NCBI GenBank assembly: GCA_003550325.1
Contig: QKWP01000126.1
Location: 429,115-493,114, forward strand
Source: Gigaspora rosea
Taxonomy: Eukaryota; Glomeromycota; Glomeromycetes; Diversisporales; Gigasporaceae
Direction of reading: 5' to 3'
DNA length: 64,000 nt
In this document: positions 37,365 through 49,103 of the stretch, one piece after another
Numbering within the stretch: position 1 is the first letter of the stretch
Layout of the letters: every line of letters begins with the position of its first letter
Program-made: the position numbers and the translations under genes
The notes under the pieces: generated by a model
Seen by the model: the letters and a program-made list of their open reading frames with translations, nothing else
What the model was told of the DNA's origin: nothing
The model's database searches: none

Positions 37365-38884
37365 TGTGCGAGGTATCGATAAATGTAACTTATCAAGTAT
37401 TAATGATGATAATAAGAAAAAAAAAATACTATGTAGAAAAACATAAACGTGTAAATAGTTATAAATAAAAGTTTCATGATAAAGAACATGAAAGATTTCC
37501 ATATCAGAAATAAAGTGGTATAATACAATAACTGTATTTTCGTATTAATATTCGAGTCTAACTAACAATTATTAAGTCGAAGGAAAATCTTATGATTGTA
37601 CGATGAAGGTCCACTTTAAAAGGGAATATCGATATGGATTTATAATTCAGCAATAACAATGACTTGATTGTCAGCAATGACTTAATTGTCAACAATGACT
37701 CATTTAAACAAATAAACAGTGTCAATCAAAATTAAATACAAAAGTAAGAGAAGTTCCACCTTAATTTTTTTGAAAGAAATGTATAATTATGATTAGATGA
37801 TTATCTACTTATGCATATTTTGTCTCGTTGGCCATTGTGTTTTAAACGATTAGAAATAACCTGAAATTAATTGTTTTCACGTTACTGTATCGGGTTCAGA
37901 CATGGAATTTAAGTAGAATGTGTTACTCTACATAATTTGTAAGGTTGAACTCAAAATACAATCATACGGGTGTTACCAAAATTACTAGAACAATCACAAC
38001 AATCATGTGGGATCAGAAATAAAGTTTAATAAGCAAAATTATGAAATGTTCATTACAGCGGTAAAATCGTCAAATCCGATTGTAAGGTATCTCATCGTTT
38101 TGCATCATTATTACTTATTCTTCTACTTACTCAGACAGAATATATGATTCAACCGGTGATTAGGAATCCAAAGTTATATGGACTTTTGCTTATAATGTTA
38201 AGCATTTAGTCAATCTAACTAAATTGGTACAGTTAAACAGTTCTAATAGTGAAAGGGCATTTGGATGTTATTATCTTTGGTGGTAATTAAGTGGTAATGA
38301 TCTTGTAGTGGGATCTGTTGGGTTCAAGAGTGCCAATTCATAGTTATCTAGTAAATTGATTAAATTTATAAATTTAAAATACATCGATACCACTAACAAA
38401 CTGATACGATTTTGAATTTGACACTTGAAATTGAAAAGGATTTTTTTTGTTCATCTTATTTTACACCTCACTGGAACCCAATTTTTTTCCGCTCTGCTCC
38501 GGAAATGAGTTTATTAGTAATTTATTTACATAAACAAATGAAATCTTTGCAACTGTATGATAGTGCTCAAAAGTATAAATATGGAGATATGTTTTAATAA
38601 GAGGTTTCAGAATTAAAGTGAGTAAATTTAATTTTGGCAGAAATAAATGACGTCATATTCAAATGAGCGATGTATCAACTTTATTTCATTTTTTGGTAAT
38701 TTTGAAATAATAATCTTTGTCATTGAAAGTTTATTTGTTTCAAAAATCTGATACACAATTAAGATTTTTCAAACTCTTATTTATTTTTTTTTTTTTAATT
38801 CTGAAACACTCAATTTGTTTATTTATATTTGATAAAAAATGAAGTTTAAAATAATATTCAATCTACATTTCTTTATGTTTTATG
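37365..38884. other. Spacer between the two membrane-protein paralogues
   Basis: AT-rich with no supported gene. The small open frame at 38412-38597 has no homology I recognise. Confidence 0.4.
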
Positions 38885-39985
38885 TTAATTAGTTGTAACT
38901 ACTTCAATTCCATTAACCTCATTGTCGTTAATGTTGCGATTAACATTCTCATTCTCATTGCTAGCATTACCCTGGAAATCATTGCTAATTAAATCTTTAG
39001 ACTCTTCAATTTCTATTTCACTTTGTTTTTTCAACATTTCTTTGCGTTTCCACCTTAAGTACAATCCTTTTATATGTTGATATTTATAAATAACCCAAGA
39101 CATTAAAATCATATAAATTTTTTCACATAAGATTATGAATATAAAAGATAAATAAATTAAATATACCATAAACCAAATAAATATCGATAACCATGCTAAT
39201 ATAACAAGTTTTACACGAATAGTACACCATTCATATTCTGATGAGTCTAAAGATTCGATATTACATGAGGTTATTGGTTCTTTCAAATATGGATATGAAA
39301 GTGGAATATTCAAGCATGATAATATTCTATATTAATAAATAAAAAAAAAACAAATATTATTTATCACTCAATTTAATATCATTTATTATGAAAATACATA
39401 CATATATATATAAATTGAATATAATTACATGTCAATTATTAGAAATTTTATTAAAGTCCGCAATTTTCCAGGTTTGACATAATAAAAACTTTCGGTATTT
39501 TTCCAAGGTGGGCTAATAAAAAATCGTATAATATAAAAGCATAAAACATGTAAATATATACTCCAACAGAACCATCCAATAATTTCTAATCCACTATAAA
39601 AAAAGAGTGTTGTACGTATTTATTAGCATTGTATCAAATGTCATTATTATGAAAGTTGCCGATAAAAAAAGTAAATAAAATAAGCTAACTGATTATTATT
39701 GTATTTTAGGCGCAGACTTGTATTAATTAATTCATCGTTTTGCGTATTTAATATTCCAATTGCTTTAAAATCTATGTAATATTATGACTATAATTAATTT
39801 TCAAAATTAATTTTACTTGTATATAATAAATATGCGTTACGTATTACTGTACCATAGGCAGTAAAAAGTATAAATATTATGAGCGCAAGTATAACGTTAA
39901 TAAATTTTATCCATGGATTTTGTTTTATTGTTACTTTTTGAGCATCTTCGTAAAATGTTAATCTTCTTTGTTGGCTTGGAGTCAT
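38885..39985 (-). CDS. Predicted multi-pass membrane protein, paralogue B (4 exons)
   Basis: Exons (minus): 39985-39817, 39771-39690, 39593-39429, 39326-38885; GT-AG introns. Lengths 169+82+165+442 = 858 nt, i.e. 285 residues plus stop, open throughout. It shares exon order, intron phases and the 82-nt second exon with paralogue A. Shared blocks include NPWI, ILAL-IF, FKA, EIIGW-CWSIY / ELIGW-CWSIY, CLNIP-PYLK, KLV-LAWLSIF-WF, and WxIYxYQ-KGL. Hydrophobic segments: exon 1 (FINVILALIIFILFTAYG), exon 3 (GLEIIGWFCWSIYLHVLCFY), a weaker one across the third join, and exon 4 (VKLVILAWLSIFIWFMVYL). The tail is Glu/Asn-rich. Family unknown. The two genes stand ~2.9 kb apart in the same orientation, so a tandem duplication is the simplest origin. 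Confidence 0.8.
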
Positions 39986-40821
39986 CTTTAAAAATCAAAA
40001 AAAAAAGATTAAATTCGAATTTATTAGTGTTAAATAAAAATCAGGTATGGGAAATTGATGTTACACATAATAGGTCACATTTACAATATACTGTACAAAT
40101 TTTTTTAACGGCTTGGTTTGCTGCGCCAATCACGGGTTTCCCGTGATAAAATTATCTGAGGCTTAGGTTGTGCATGATCATTGTGTACAATCGTTATGCA
40201 TAGGATGCACAGCCCTTGTCCATAATTCTGTAATTGTGTACAACGATTGTGAACCATGGTTGTAAAGGTGACTAGAAATTCAAAGCATCAGAACAAACCT
40301 GACGTAACTTAGTTATAACTCAATTACATAGTAAAAAATTACAGTTTTTAAAGCATGTGATGATTAGAATAGTTAAATCTGGATTTTAAATATATATAAA
40401 ATTAAGCAGTAAGCTATCCCTATACGGAATGCCATAATATTCGTATTTACCTTATTTGTTATTGTTGTAACATTCTATGTGACGTAAACTTTTTGCATGC
40501 TGTAAATTTATACTGTACTGTATAATTTTTTACATATATGATTACTCTGGATTATTTATGTTGCACATTATTAAATTGGATACATTATGTTTAACCGTGC
40601 TATATAAAATCTTAATACACGGGCATTCAAAAATTCGGATGATTGTGAGATATCCGAGTTTGATCATCCGTTTAAAAAGGAAAAGTGGCACTCACGGGAT
40701 ACGCAAAAACATAATATAAAATCAAAACGCTTCGAAAATAAACAAAAATAAACATTAAATAAAATTTTAGTCGTCGTTAAAAAATTAATAACAAAATCTT
40801 ATAGCCTTGTTTTGTAATAGC
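39986..40821. other. Spacer with short palindromes
   Basis: A hairpin ATCACGGG-TTT-CCCGTGAT lies near 40128-40146. Inverted GTGTACAATCGTT / AACGATTGTG words lie at 40182-40252. No gene. Confidence 0.4.
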
Positions 40822-42780
40822 ATGATGGTAAATGATAATGAATTATTCAAACAAGGAAAACAATTCGAGAGATATTATAACGGAAAAGCATTCGAATACT
40901 TCAAAAAAGCTGCAGACATGGGTCAAACTGATGGAATATACTGTATATGGTTGGGCGTTGCCATGAAGATAGAATTGGGGTTGGAAAGATGAACGTAAGG
41001 GCATTCGTTTATTATCAGGAATCAGCTGAGATTGGACATGTAAGTGGAACATATAAGGTTGGGTATTGTTATCTTAATGGAATTGGTTTTGAAAAAGATG
41101 AATATAAAGCATTCACTTATTATCAAAAATCTGTGAAGATGGGGAATACTTATGGAATATATAAAGTTGATATTGTTTTATAAGTTGAAAAGACGAACAT
41201 AAGGCATTCATTTATTATAAAAATCTGCAGAGATGGGGCATGCTAGAGGAACGTTGAATGTTGGAAGTTGTTATCAAAATGGGATTGGAGTTGAAAAGGA
41301 TGAATATAAAGCGTTTATTCATTATTAAAAGTCGGCAGAGATAGGTGATGTTATTGGAGTATATAATGTTGGATATTGTTATCAAAATTAAATTGGTTGA
41401 AAAGAAAGCAGAAAGCATTTATTTATTATCAAAAATCTGCAGAGATGGTAGAAGTTGATGGAGCATATAATGTTGGATATTGTTATATAAATGGAATTGG
41501 TGTTGAAAAAGATGAACTGAAAGCATTCATTTATTATCAAAAATTTGTAGAAATGGGGGTTGCTAGAGGAACATTTAACGTTGGGAGTTGTTATCAAAAT
41601 GGGATTGGAGTTGAAAAGGATAAGCGTTTATTCATTATCAAAAGTCGGCAGAGATGAGTAATGTTATTGGAGTATATATATTTGCAGTGTTATTTTCAAG
41701 GATTTTTGGAGTTGAAAGGGGCGAACATAAGGCTTCATTTATTATAAGAAATCGGCAGAATATTTAATGTTAGAATCATCATCTAAATGGAATTGGAGTT
41801 GAAAAAGATGAACATAAAAGCATTCATTTTATTATCAACAATATGCAGAGATGGGGTACGCTAATGGATCATGTAATGTTTGATACTGTTATCAAATTTG
41901 AATTGGTGTTGAAAAAGATGTATACAAGGCATTCGATTGGGTGCGCAAGTGGAACATATCATGTTGGTTATTGTTATCATTATGAAATTGGAGTTGAAAA
42001 GGATGATCATAAGGCATTCGTTTATTATCAAACGTCTGCTGATATGGGTGATCCTGATGGAATGTAACATGGAATCGGGATTAAAAAAGATGAACGTAAA
42101 AGCATTTATTTATTATCAAAAGTCGTCAAATATGGGGAATGTTAAAAGCATATGTAATGTTGGAGTTTGCTATCTAGGCGGAATTGATGTTGAAAAGGAT
42201 GAACAAAAGGCGTTCGTTCATTTCCAAAAGTATGCAGATGGGAGATGACAAGGGAGCATTGAAAGCTGGAGCTTTCTATAAAAATGGAGCTGGAATAGAA
42301 AAGAATGAAACAGAAAGCGTTCATTTATTTTCAAAAATCTGCAGAGATTGGAAACGCTAGTGGAAAATGTGCACTTGGAATTATTTATTATCAAAAGTCA
42401 GTGATATAGGAGATGACGACGGAATATGTAATATTGGTTATTGCTATCAACATGGGATTGAAATTGAAAGAGATGATTTAGGAAATTCTGTTGGAATGTT
42501 TCGCTTGGTAATTGTTACCAAAATGGAATAGATGTCGAAAAGAATGAACTAAAGTCATTCAATTATATTCAAAAATCAGCAGAAATGGGTCATGATACAG
42601 GAAGATATACGGTTGGATGTTGTTATCAACATGGAATTGGAGTCGAAAAAGATGAACAAAAGGCATTCATCTATTATCAAAAATCGCCATAAATGGGCTC
42701 ACTAGTGGAATACTTAATGTTGGAACTTGTTATCAATATGGATTTGGTGTCGAAAATGATAAAGACAAGTCTAATTATAT
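40822..42780 (+). pseudogene. Sel1-repeat array, about 17 units, heavily frameshifted
   Basis: Begins near 40822 with a short lead (MMVNDNELFKQGKQFERYY) and the first unit KAFEYFKKAADMGQTDG. The 108-nt unit then recurs to about 42770, e.g. KAFIYYQKSAEM at 41418-41453, VGYCYINGIGVEKDEL at 41473-41520, and VGCCYQHGIGVEKDEQKAF at 42613-42669. The coding frame switches at least eight times and several stops occur, so no full product is possible. Sel1 repeats form alpha-alpha superhelices for protein binding and are expanded in Glomeromycotina. The unit is the same type as at 6806-7550. Confidence 0.8.
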
Positions 42781-42890
42781 CAGCTGTCATAATCCCCAAT
42801 TGATAAGTGAAGTGGGTCCAATTCAAGCATATAACAGAACCAGAATGCACTACAGATCAAAGTGGTTAAACATTGATTCATTTAGAGTAA

Positions 42891-43573
42891 CTTGATAACT
42901 GCAATGCCATCATACTTGCAACCAATGCTGTAAATAATTATTATTTCCATACATTGGAGCAACCTTCACATCGAAGTGATGAATTTTGGACCAATTTTGT
43001 TGAACATTTTGGGGCTTATACCAGAAACAACTTGCTTCCTTTTACAAGTTCCAATACTGCAAGTACACATAACATTTTTCACCATGAATGTGTCGACAAA
43101 TTACTTCTAGGTCTCAAGCCATTATCAAACTGTGTTAACCAGTTCCTCCAAAACTATTATGAAGATTTATATATGAAATTGAGCAGGCTGTCATGGGTCC
43201 ATTTGTGCCAAAACCTTTTGGAGTTTTCCCAATAATAGCTATCAATTTTAATACTACTAGTGATTACCATTGGGATGAACATGATGAGGCAAATAGTTTA
43301 TGTGTCTTAGTTGTACTGGGAGATTATGAAGGAGGAAAGTTATATTTCTCAGCTTTAGATGGTTGTACATTTTAGACCAGGACAAATTGTAGCATTTGCC
43401 TCATGTTTATTACTCCATGGCAATTTTTCAGTCACTAAGGGGATCCGGCACAGTGTCATTACACATTTTTCCACCATTTACAGAATTTTATTAAAGTTTA
43501 TACCAAGGCTAGGGCTAATAGACCAATTGTTTCTGAGCAAGATCTCAATAATGCTCAAAGTTTGAACTACTGA
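42891..43573 (+). pseudogene. 2OG-Fe(II) oxygenase-like (TET/JBP-type) remnant, three frameshifts
   Basis: Joined across one-base shifts near 43170, 43360 and 43470, the frames give a continuous domain. It reads LATNAVNNYYFHTLEQ, then VMGPFVPKPFGVFPIIAI. Next is YHWDEHDEANSLCV with the H-x-D iron-ligand pair near 43268, then LGDYEGGKLYFS. PGQIVAFASCLLLHGNF follows, with the distal His near 43410. KGIRHSVITHF supplies the Arg that would bind 2-oxoglutarate. The order HxD...GG-L...PG--v-F-S--L-HG---GIRHS fits the 2OGFeDO/JBP-TET branch, which is expanded in fungi and often travels with transposons. A prolyl-hydroxylase-like assignment is the alternative. It ends at TGA 43571-43573. It follows the Sel1 array directly, with no obvious shared promoter. 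Confidence 0.6.
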
Positions 43574-43784
43574 AAACAACTTTTCAAACCAAAAGCAAGC
43601 CAAATACAGATCCCTTCTGCTGTATCTGATAATAGATGAGGTTATACAGGTATAAATAATTTTATAATGTTATACTATATATGGGCAAAAAAAGTTATTA
43701 ATTTAATTAACATTTTTTTTAGATTTAGCACGTACCTGACAAGAATTAATGGCAGAAGATTTGCTTTAGTAATTATGTGAGATA

Positions 43785-43993
43785 CAGTCAACTCTTTCTA
43801 ATCTGAACTGCTAGCTAGGACTGCTTTTTTTTACTATGTAAAAATTTAAAAATGTTTAGTTTTCAAAAAGTTATATATGGCTTATTCGAACTTTATAATA
43901 AAATTTACAAATGTTCTAAAAGATTTTGTTCAGTTTTAGAGAGAGTTTAATAGTGTTTAGTTTAGAAAGGTTCAGATTAGAAAGAGGCAACTG
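43785..43993. mobile_element. Tc1/mariner-pogo type MITE, 209 bp
   Basis: Termini CAGTCAACTCTTTCTAATCT and CAGTTGCCTCTTTCTAATCT (read inward), ~24 bp long, flanked by TA on both sides (43783-43784, 43994-43995). This CAGT-start terminus with a TA duplication is characteristic of pogo/Tigger-derived MITEs. Confidence 0.85.
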
Positions 43994-44219
43994 TATATAT
44001 ATGTGTCTTCTTTATTAAATTGTGCTTAGAAAGTCTTACTTTTTTATTGCTATGCTTTATTTACAGTTCTGTATTGTATTGCTTAATATTATCTAATAAT
44101 TAAATAAATTTGCAAATGAAATATGTTATACAGGTCAAAATTTTAATATAATAGGACAATATTAAGCCGATTTGTATAAAAACAAACACTATTAAATTGG
44201 ATATAAGAATGTTTACTAA

Positions 44220-45333
44220 CTAATATAATCATAATATATTGGCCTAATATCATGGGCTGATAGATTGGTGGTTATATTAAATTTTAAATTAATCCAAATA
44301 AAAGAAGATATATGTATGTTAATATAATTAACAATAACCAGTCTACGATATATTTCTGATTATATATTTTATTGGATGATATAAATACAACATTATTATA
44401 ATTTATCTTTTTAAAATAGGCTGATATTTGGTTTATTATTGTAATTCTCTATTTTCATAACTAATATATTTCTAATTATATCTGATTTTATTAATTTATC
44501 TTTTTAAACTTAAATTAGGCCAATATTTGGTTGATTAGTATAATTTTCTATTTTCATGAACTGATATATTTCTGATTGTAACCATTTTTAAATGATATAA
44601 ATATGATATTATTAATTAACTTATGTGATCTAAATTTTAGGCTGATATTGGTTGATTAGTATAATTTTTTATTTTTCCAGACTGATATATTTCTGATTAT
44701 ATACATTGTTAGATGATATAAATACAATATTATTAATTAACTTATGTGATCTAATTTTAGCCCAAGATATACTGATTATTGCATAAATTATTTATTTCAT
44801 GATGATATTTATCTGATTTTATTAATTTATCTTTTTAAACTTAAAATAGGCTGATATTTAATTGATTAGTATAATTTTCTATTTTCATGAACTTAGATAT
44901 ACTAATATGTATTATATCGCCAGGCTAATATCAATTACTTTTTCTGGCCATTCAGAATATCATTCTTAAATTGTATTATATGCAACATATTATCTTGAAA
45001 CAATTGGCTACATGAATAAGAATTGTCAAAAATTTGTTATTGTTTTATTTATTTATCAAAGATCAAGAAACAATGTCTCGATTGCATACATATCATTCAA
45101 ACAAATTTAATGTAATCAATTATTTAATTAATAATATTAAATGATATGATATTAATATAAATTGTGTATTGTATTAGCTATATGAATAGGAATTGTCAAA
45201 GATTGGTATTGTTTTATTTATTTATTTAAGATCAAGGAACAATCATACATATTATTCAAATGAATAAAGGTATTATTTAATATAATTAATTATTTAATTA
45301 ATGATATTAAGCAATATGATATTAATATAAATT
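44220..45333. repeat. AT-rich tandem repeats, two unit types
   Basis: From ~44220 to 44940, units of roughly 100-120 bp carry AGGCTGATATTTGGTTGATT, TATAATTTTCTATTTTCATG and GATATATTTCTGATTA. From ~44960, a ~170-bp unit (GCTACATGAATA-GAATTGTCAAA ... GATATTAATATAAATT) recurs at 45006 and 45176, with a third copy at 45814 beyond the SINE. Confidence 0.7.
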
Positions 45334-45787
45334 ACCTGCGGGTCGATAGCATAGCGGTTATGCTCCCAGGTCCCCAATCGAAGGTTGCTGGTTCAATACT
45401 GCCCGGCGGTAAATTGAATTTGATAGTCAGAACCCGATTAGGAATAACCAAAGTCATACAAGATGTAAGGTCAGTCCAATGAGGCATGAACTTGATGGTG
45501 GCGTTTCCGTGTAATGTATACGTACCCACAGGAAACAGGACTGAGGTAGCTCAGCCGGTCCTGCAGGAAGTTAAATAATGCGGTGCAGACCCACATTTGG
45601 GCAGCGAAAGGCAAGCCGGATGAAGCCTTCATCACAGAAACATCTCCGAGTGGCCAAAGCTCCGACGACAGAGGTCTTCTGGGCGGCGTAAGGCAAGCCA
45701 GTTGGTTTATCAGAGTTGTGTTTAAGTGGAGGTTGCTCAAAAGGAGAGTTACAGAGAAGAGCGCTGGGTCTTAAGATTAAAAAAAAA
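45334..45787 (+). mobile_element. tRNA-derived SINE with poly(A) tail
   Basis: A GC-rich 454-bp insert in very AT-rich repeats. Its 5' end carries RNA polymerase III promoter boxes: A box TAGCATAGCGG at 45347-45357 and B box GGTTCAATACT at 45390-45400, 43 nt apart as in a tRNA gene. The 3' end is an A run (45779-45787). A 15-bp target-site duplication ATATTAATATAAATT flanks it (45319-45333, 45788-45802). The body has a doubled GGGC-GCG-AAGGCAAGCC motif (near 45598 and 45682). It splits a ~170-bp tandem repeat: subtracting 469 bp restores the period. Confidence 0.85.
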
Positions 45788-46640
45788 ATATTAATATAAA
45801 TTTGTATTGTATCAGCTACATGAATAGGAATTGTCAAAGATTCAGTATTGTTTTATTTATTTATCTAAGATCAAGGAACAAAGTCTCGATTATGCATATT
45901 ATTCAAATGAATAAAGATATTATTTTAATATAAGTAATTATTTAATTAAAGATATTATGCGATACGATATTAATATTAATTGTATATTGTTTGTTATTTA
46001 TTGTTTAACAATGAAAAATTGCTAAAATTGTATAATGCCACCAAATCTGAAAATTTAAAAGTTCATTTGCATATCTTCCTAATAAAGTAATTTTTAATTG
46101 GTTCGATAGTATATTGTTTTAGTCAAAAAGTAAATTATTTTTAATGTAATCAATTATTTAATTAGTGATATTATACCAATATTAATATAATTTTTAAATG
46201 TAAAAGATAAATTAAATCATTGACATTACTTCGAAAGTAATTTAATATTTATAATTAATTTTTATCTGAGGCTGAAGATAATGCATGTGACAATCAAGTC
46301 AATCGCATATCGTTTAATCAAAAGGTAAATTATTTTAAATGTAATCAATTATTTAATTATTGATATTATAACAATATTAATATAATTTTTATATTGACCA
46401 ATTTTTATTTGAGCACTAAGTCGATAGCATATTATTTAAGCAAAAGGTAAATTATTTTAATGTAATCATTTATTTAATCATCAATAGTAATATAATATTT
46501 ATAACCAATTTTATCTAAGGTCAAATATAATGCATGTGACAATCAAGTCAATCATATATCATTTGTAAAAAGTGTATTATTATTTTAATGTAATCATTTA
46601 TTTAATTAATGATATTATAATGATATTAATATTTGCTCAA
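45788..46640. repeat. AT-rich tandem repeats continued
   Basis: The third copy of the ~170-bp unit is followed by 4 looser copies of TAAATTATTTTAATGTAATC / AATCAATTATTTAATTA-TGAT (near 46125, 46320, 46443, 46567). Confidence 0.65.
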
Positions 46641-46829
46641 GTGAAAAATATTATTAGAAAAATTCAATAATAGAAAAAATAAGACAATATAGAAGATAAT
46701 TACTATATAGCCTATCAAATTATAAAAAAGATAGTATCTTTTCCAAGAATTTTTCGTCATCATTTTCAATTCAATTTTACATATATACATACACATATCA
46801 ATCCTTACTTATTTTCTTACTTATTTTTC

Positions 46830-46990
46830 TTCCTATCTCAATTTTCTTTCTCTTTCAGTTTTCTTTCTCATTTTTTTCTCTCTCTTGTTTTTTTCTTTTG
46901 TTTTTCTTTTCTTTCTTATTTTTCTCTCTTTTTTTTTTCCCACTTTTTTTCTCTTGTTTTCTTTTTCTCTAGATTCTATCACTCTTGTAA
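46830..46990 (+). promoter_or_regulatory. Long pyrimidine tract before the MGKKKK start
   Basis: About 160 nt of almost pure T/C with TTTCTCTAG at its end, directly upstream of the ATG at 46993. It could be a promoter/5'UTR CT-block, an intron 3' end, or simple low-complexity sequence. Confidence 0.4.
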
Positions 46991-46992
46991 AA

Positions 46993-49045
46993 ATGGGTAA
47001 AAAAAAGAAACTACCCAAAGCTGAAAGCTGTGAAATTGCCAAGAAGAAGGCAAAAAAACATAAGAAACAAAAATATAAAATTCATGATAAGCCGATATAG
47101 TAATTTATCAAAAATTAATTAATTATAAACTTTATATTTTTAGTGGACATGGAGTTGATCTCCGCAGTAGTTGCAGCTGCAATTGCTGCCGTCCAAGAAA
47201 AAGAAAGGCAAAGACAAGGGTATAAAGACCCCAAGCCCAAGTACTACTAGTAGTGCAAGCACTACTAGTAGTGAAAATGAGGTAGAAGTAGAAGATCGAG
47301 CAGCAGCAGTAGTAGTTTGAGTAGTAGTGAAAGAAGTAGTTCATCTGGTAGCAGGCAATCGAGCCCATTAACTAAGGAACAATCATCCTATCTTATAGTA
47401 AATATATTATAATCCTTCTCATTTTTTTTTGTTTATAAAACAAAATTAAGGTGTTAATTAAGGGAGGGCTATTATCATCCCAAAAACTGGATCTAGCAAA
47501 AAAATAGGAATCGCAACATACTGATATTAGAAAAAAATTAATATCGACAATTACCAAGAAGTTGCCTGGATACCAGCAACACTTGAACATGATTAAAAAA
47601 ATATTGACAAGTCACAAAGACACACTGTGGCAATAAATTCTGACAGTACATAAAAGGGCCACAATTGCACTCGAGTTGGGCAAAATACTAAGGTGAATAA
47701 GATAAGAATAATATAAAATATTGTGCTTATGTAAATTATATTTAAAATATCATTTTTATTATCATTTTTTTTTATAAAATAATTAGAAAAGAAAAAGGAG
47801 ATGCAGAGGTTTGACATTTTTGATTAAGTCAGGAAATAAGAGTAGCATCTACGGTTTCTATTTTTTCTTTGCTTTTTCTTTGGTTTTTTTTTTTATTTCT
47901 TTTCTTGTGGTTGTATTTTGGTTTGGTTAGTTGTTTAGGTTTTAGGATTAGAAGATATTTATGTGATGATTTGAAGTTATTAACCACGAGCAAGGAGGAT
48001 AATTCATACTATTCAAATGAAAAATAGATTACAGATAAGGAAGTGGAGGAGGAAAAAAAGAAGTTGGTTTGTATTGACAAATAGTAACAACATGGGCTCC
48101 ATGTAAGTATATTATTCTAATTTCATAATTTGATTAATATATTTTAATAATGATATTTCTAAATGTCTAATATATATTATCTAGTTAAAACGGCTGTTCT
48201 ATAAGTGAATAAATCTATATGTTAAGCAGCTTTAGCTAAAAAACTGACAAATTATCAAATACTACTATGGCGATTATGTCGATACTGAATGTGTACTGTT
48301 ACCAAATTGCCCAAGTTGGCACTATCAAATGAGGTCCGCAGACAATATGGTATACTACTGGTATACTGAATCCTGGGTTTGATAACGATTTTTTCAGCAA
48401 AAATAAGGACCTATGAAAAAAAATGAAAAATACAAAAAAAAATAAAAAAAGAAAAAAAAGTCCAAGTCGAAGTCGAAGTCACACCTTGGATGCCAATAGT
48501 GACAGACAATCTGGTAGCTCGGGAAGAAAAAGAAGTTGAACCAGCACTTGTGAGCCAAAAGTGATGATGGTTTAAGAACAAAGCAAAGTAGAAAAAGTAG
48601 TAGTGCTATTTTATGTATAAGACTATCAGAAGCACAAAAAGCAGTAAATTATCACTTCCAAGTCCCACAGCAGCAGCATCAATATCGTCATCAGCTGTAC
48701 TAAAAACAGTATTAAAAAGCAAATAGTAGAAACAATATCAACAATAGCAGCAAAAACAATAAAAGTAATAGCAGAAAAGCAATAGCAACAAGAGCATCAG
48801 AAGCAATAGCTAAAGCTTTTACTTTGAAAGGTAGTAAAGAACAATCTGTGGAAATTACAACTCCAAAGTGAGGGGAATGAGTGTGTGTTGAGAGTAGTGA
48901 TAGTGAAATTGAAGGTAAAGAAGAGAATATGAATGAAGCTATGAGGGAAAGAATAGAATGAGAGCAAAAAAGTAGAAAAAGAAAGAGGAAAAGGGGTAAG
49001 GCAGTAGAAAAGGATGATGATAAAGTAACAAAGAGGGGGAGAAAA
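46993..49045 (+). pseudogene. Lysine/serine-rich protein remnant
   Basis: Starts MGKKKKLPKAESCEIAKKKA. Later segments in shifting frames are Ser-rich: SPSTTSSASTTSSENEVEVE near 47230-47290, then RSSSSSSSLSSSERSSSSGS near 47298-47355, and near 48460 KKSPSRSRSHTLDANSDRQS. They end in an AG-rich, Lys/Glu-coding tract to ~49045. Multiple stops and frame changes separate the blocks, so I see a decayed multi-exon gene of basic/RS type, possibly akin in style to the minus-strand gene at 18.4-20.8 kb. Boundaries are approximate. Confidence 0.4.
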
Positions 49046-49103
49046 AGTAATTTATATATTTTTATTATTTAGTTCTATTTTTTATTTTATTTAAATAAAT
49101 TTA

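Noticed and set aside
40128..40146. Transcription terminator hairpin
   Set aside because: The hairpin is perfect, but intrinsic terminators are not expected in a eukaryotic nuclear genome; more likely part of a decayed element.
45334..45410. A functional tRNA gene
   Set aside because: The B box is divergent, no acceptor stem closes, and the unit extends to an A tail with a target-site duplication; it is a SINE.
45471..45837. Protein-coding frames in the GC-rich insert
   Set aside because: They arise from the higher GC of the SINE body and overlap on both strands without motifs.
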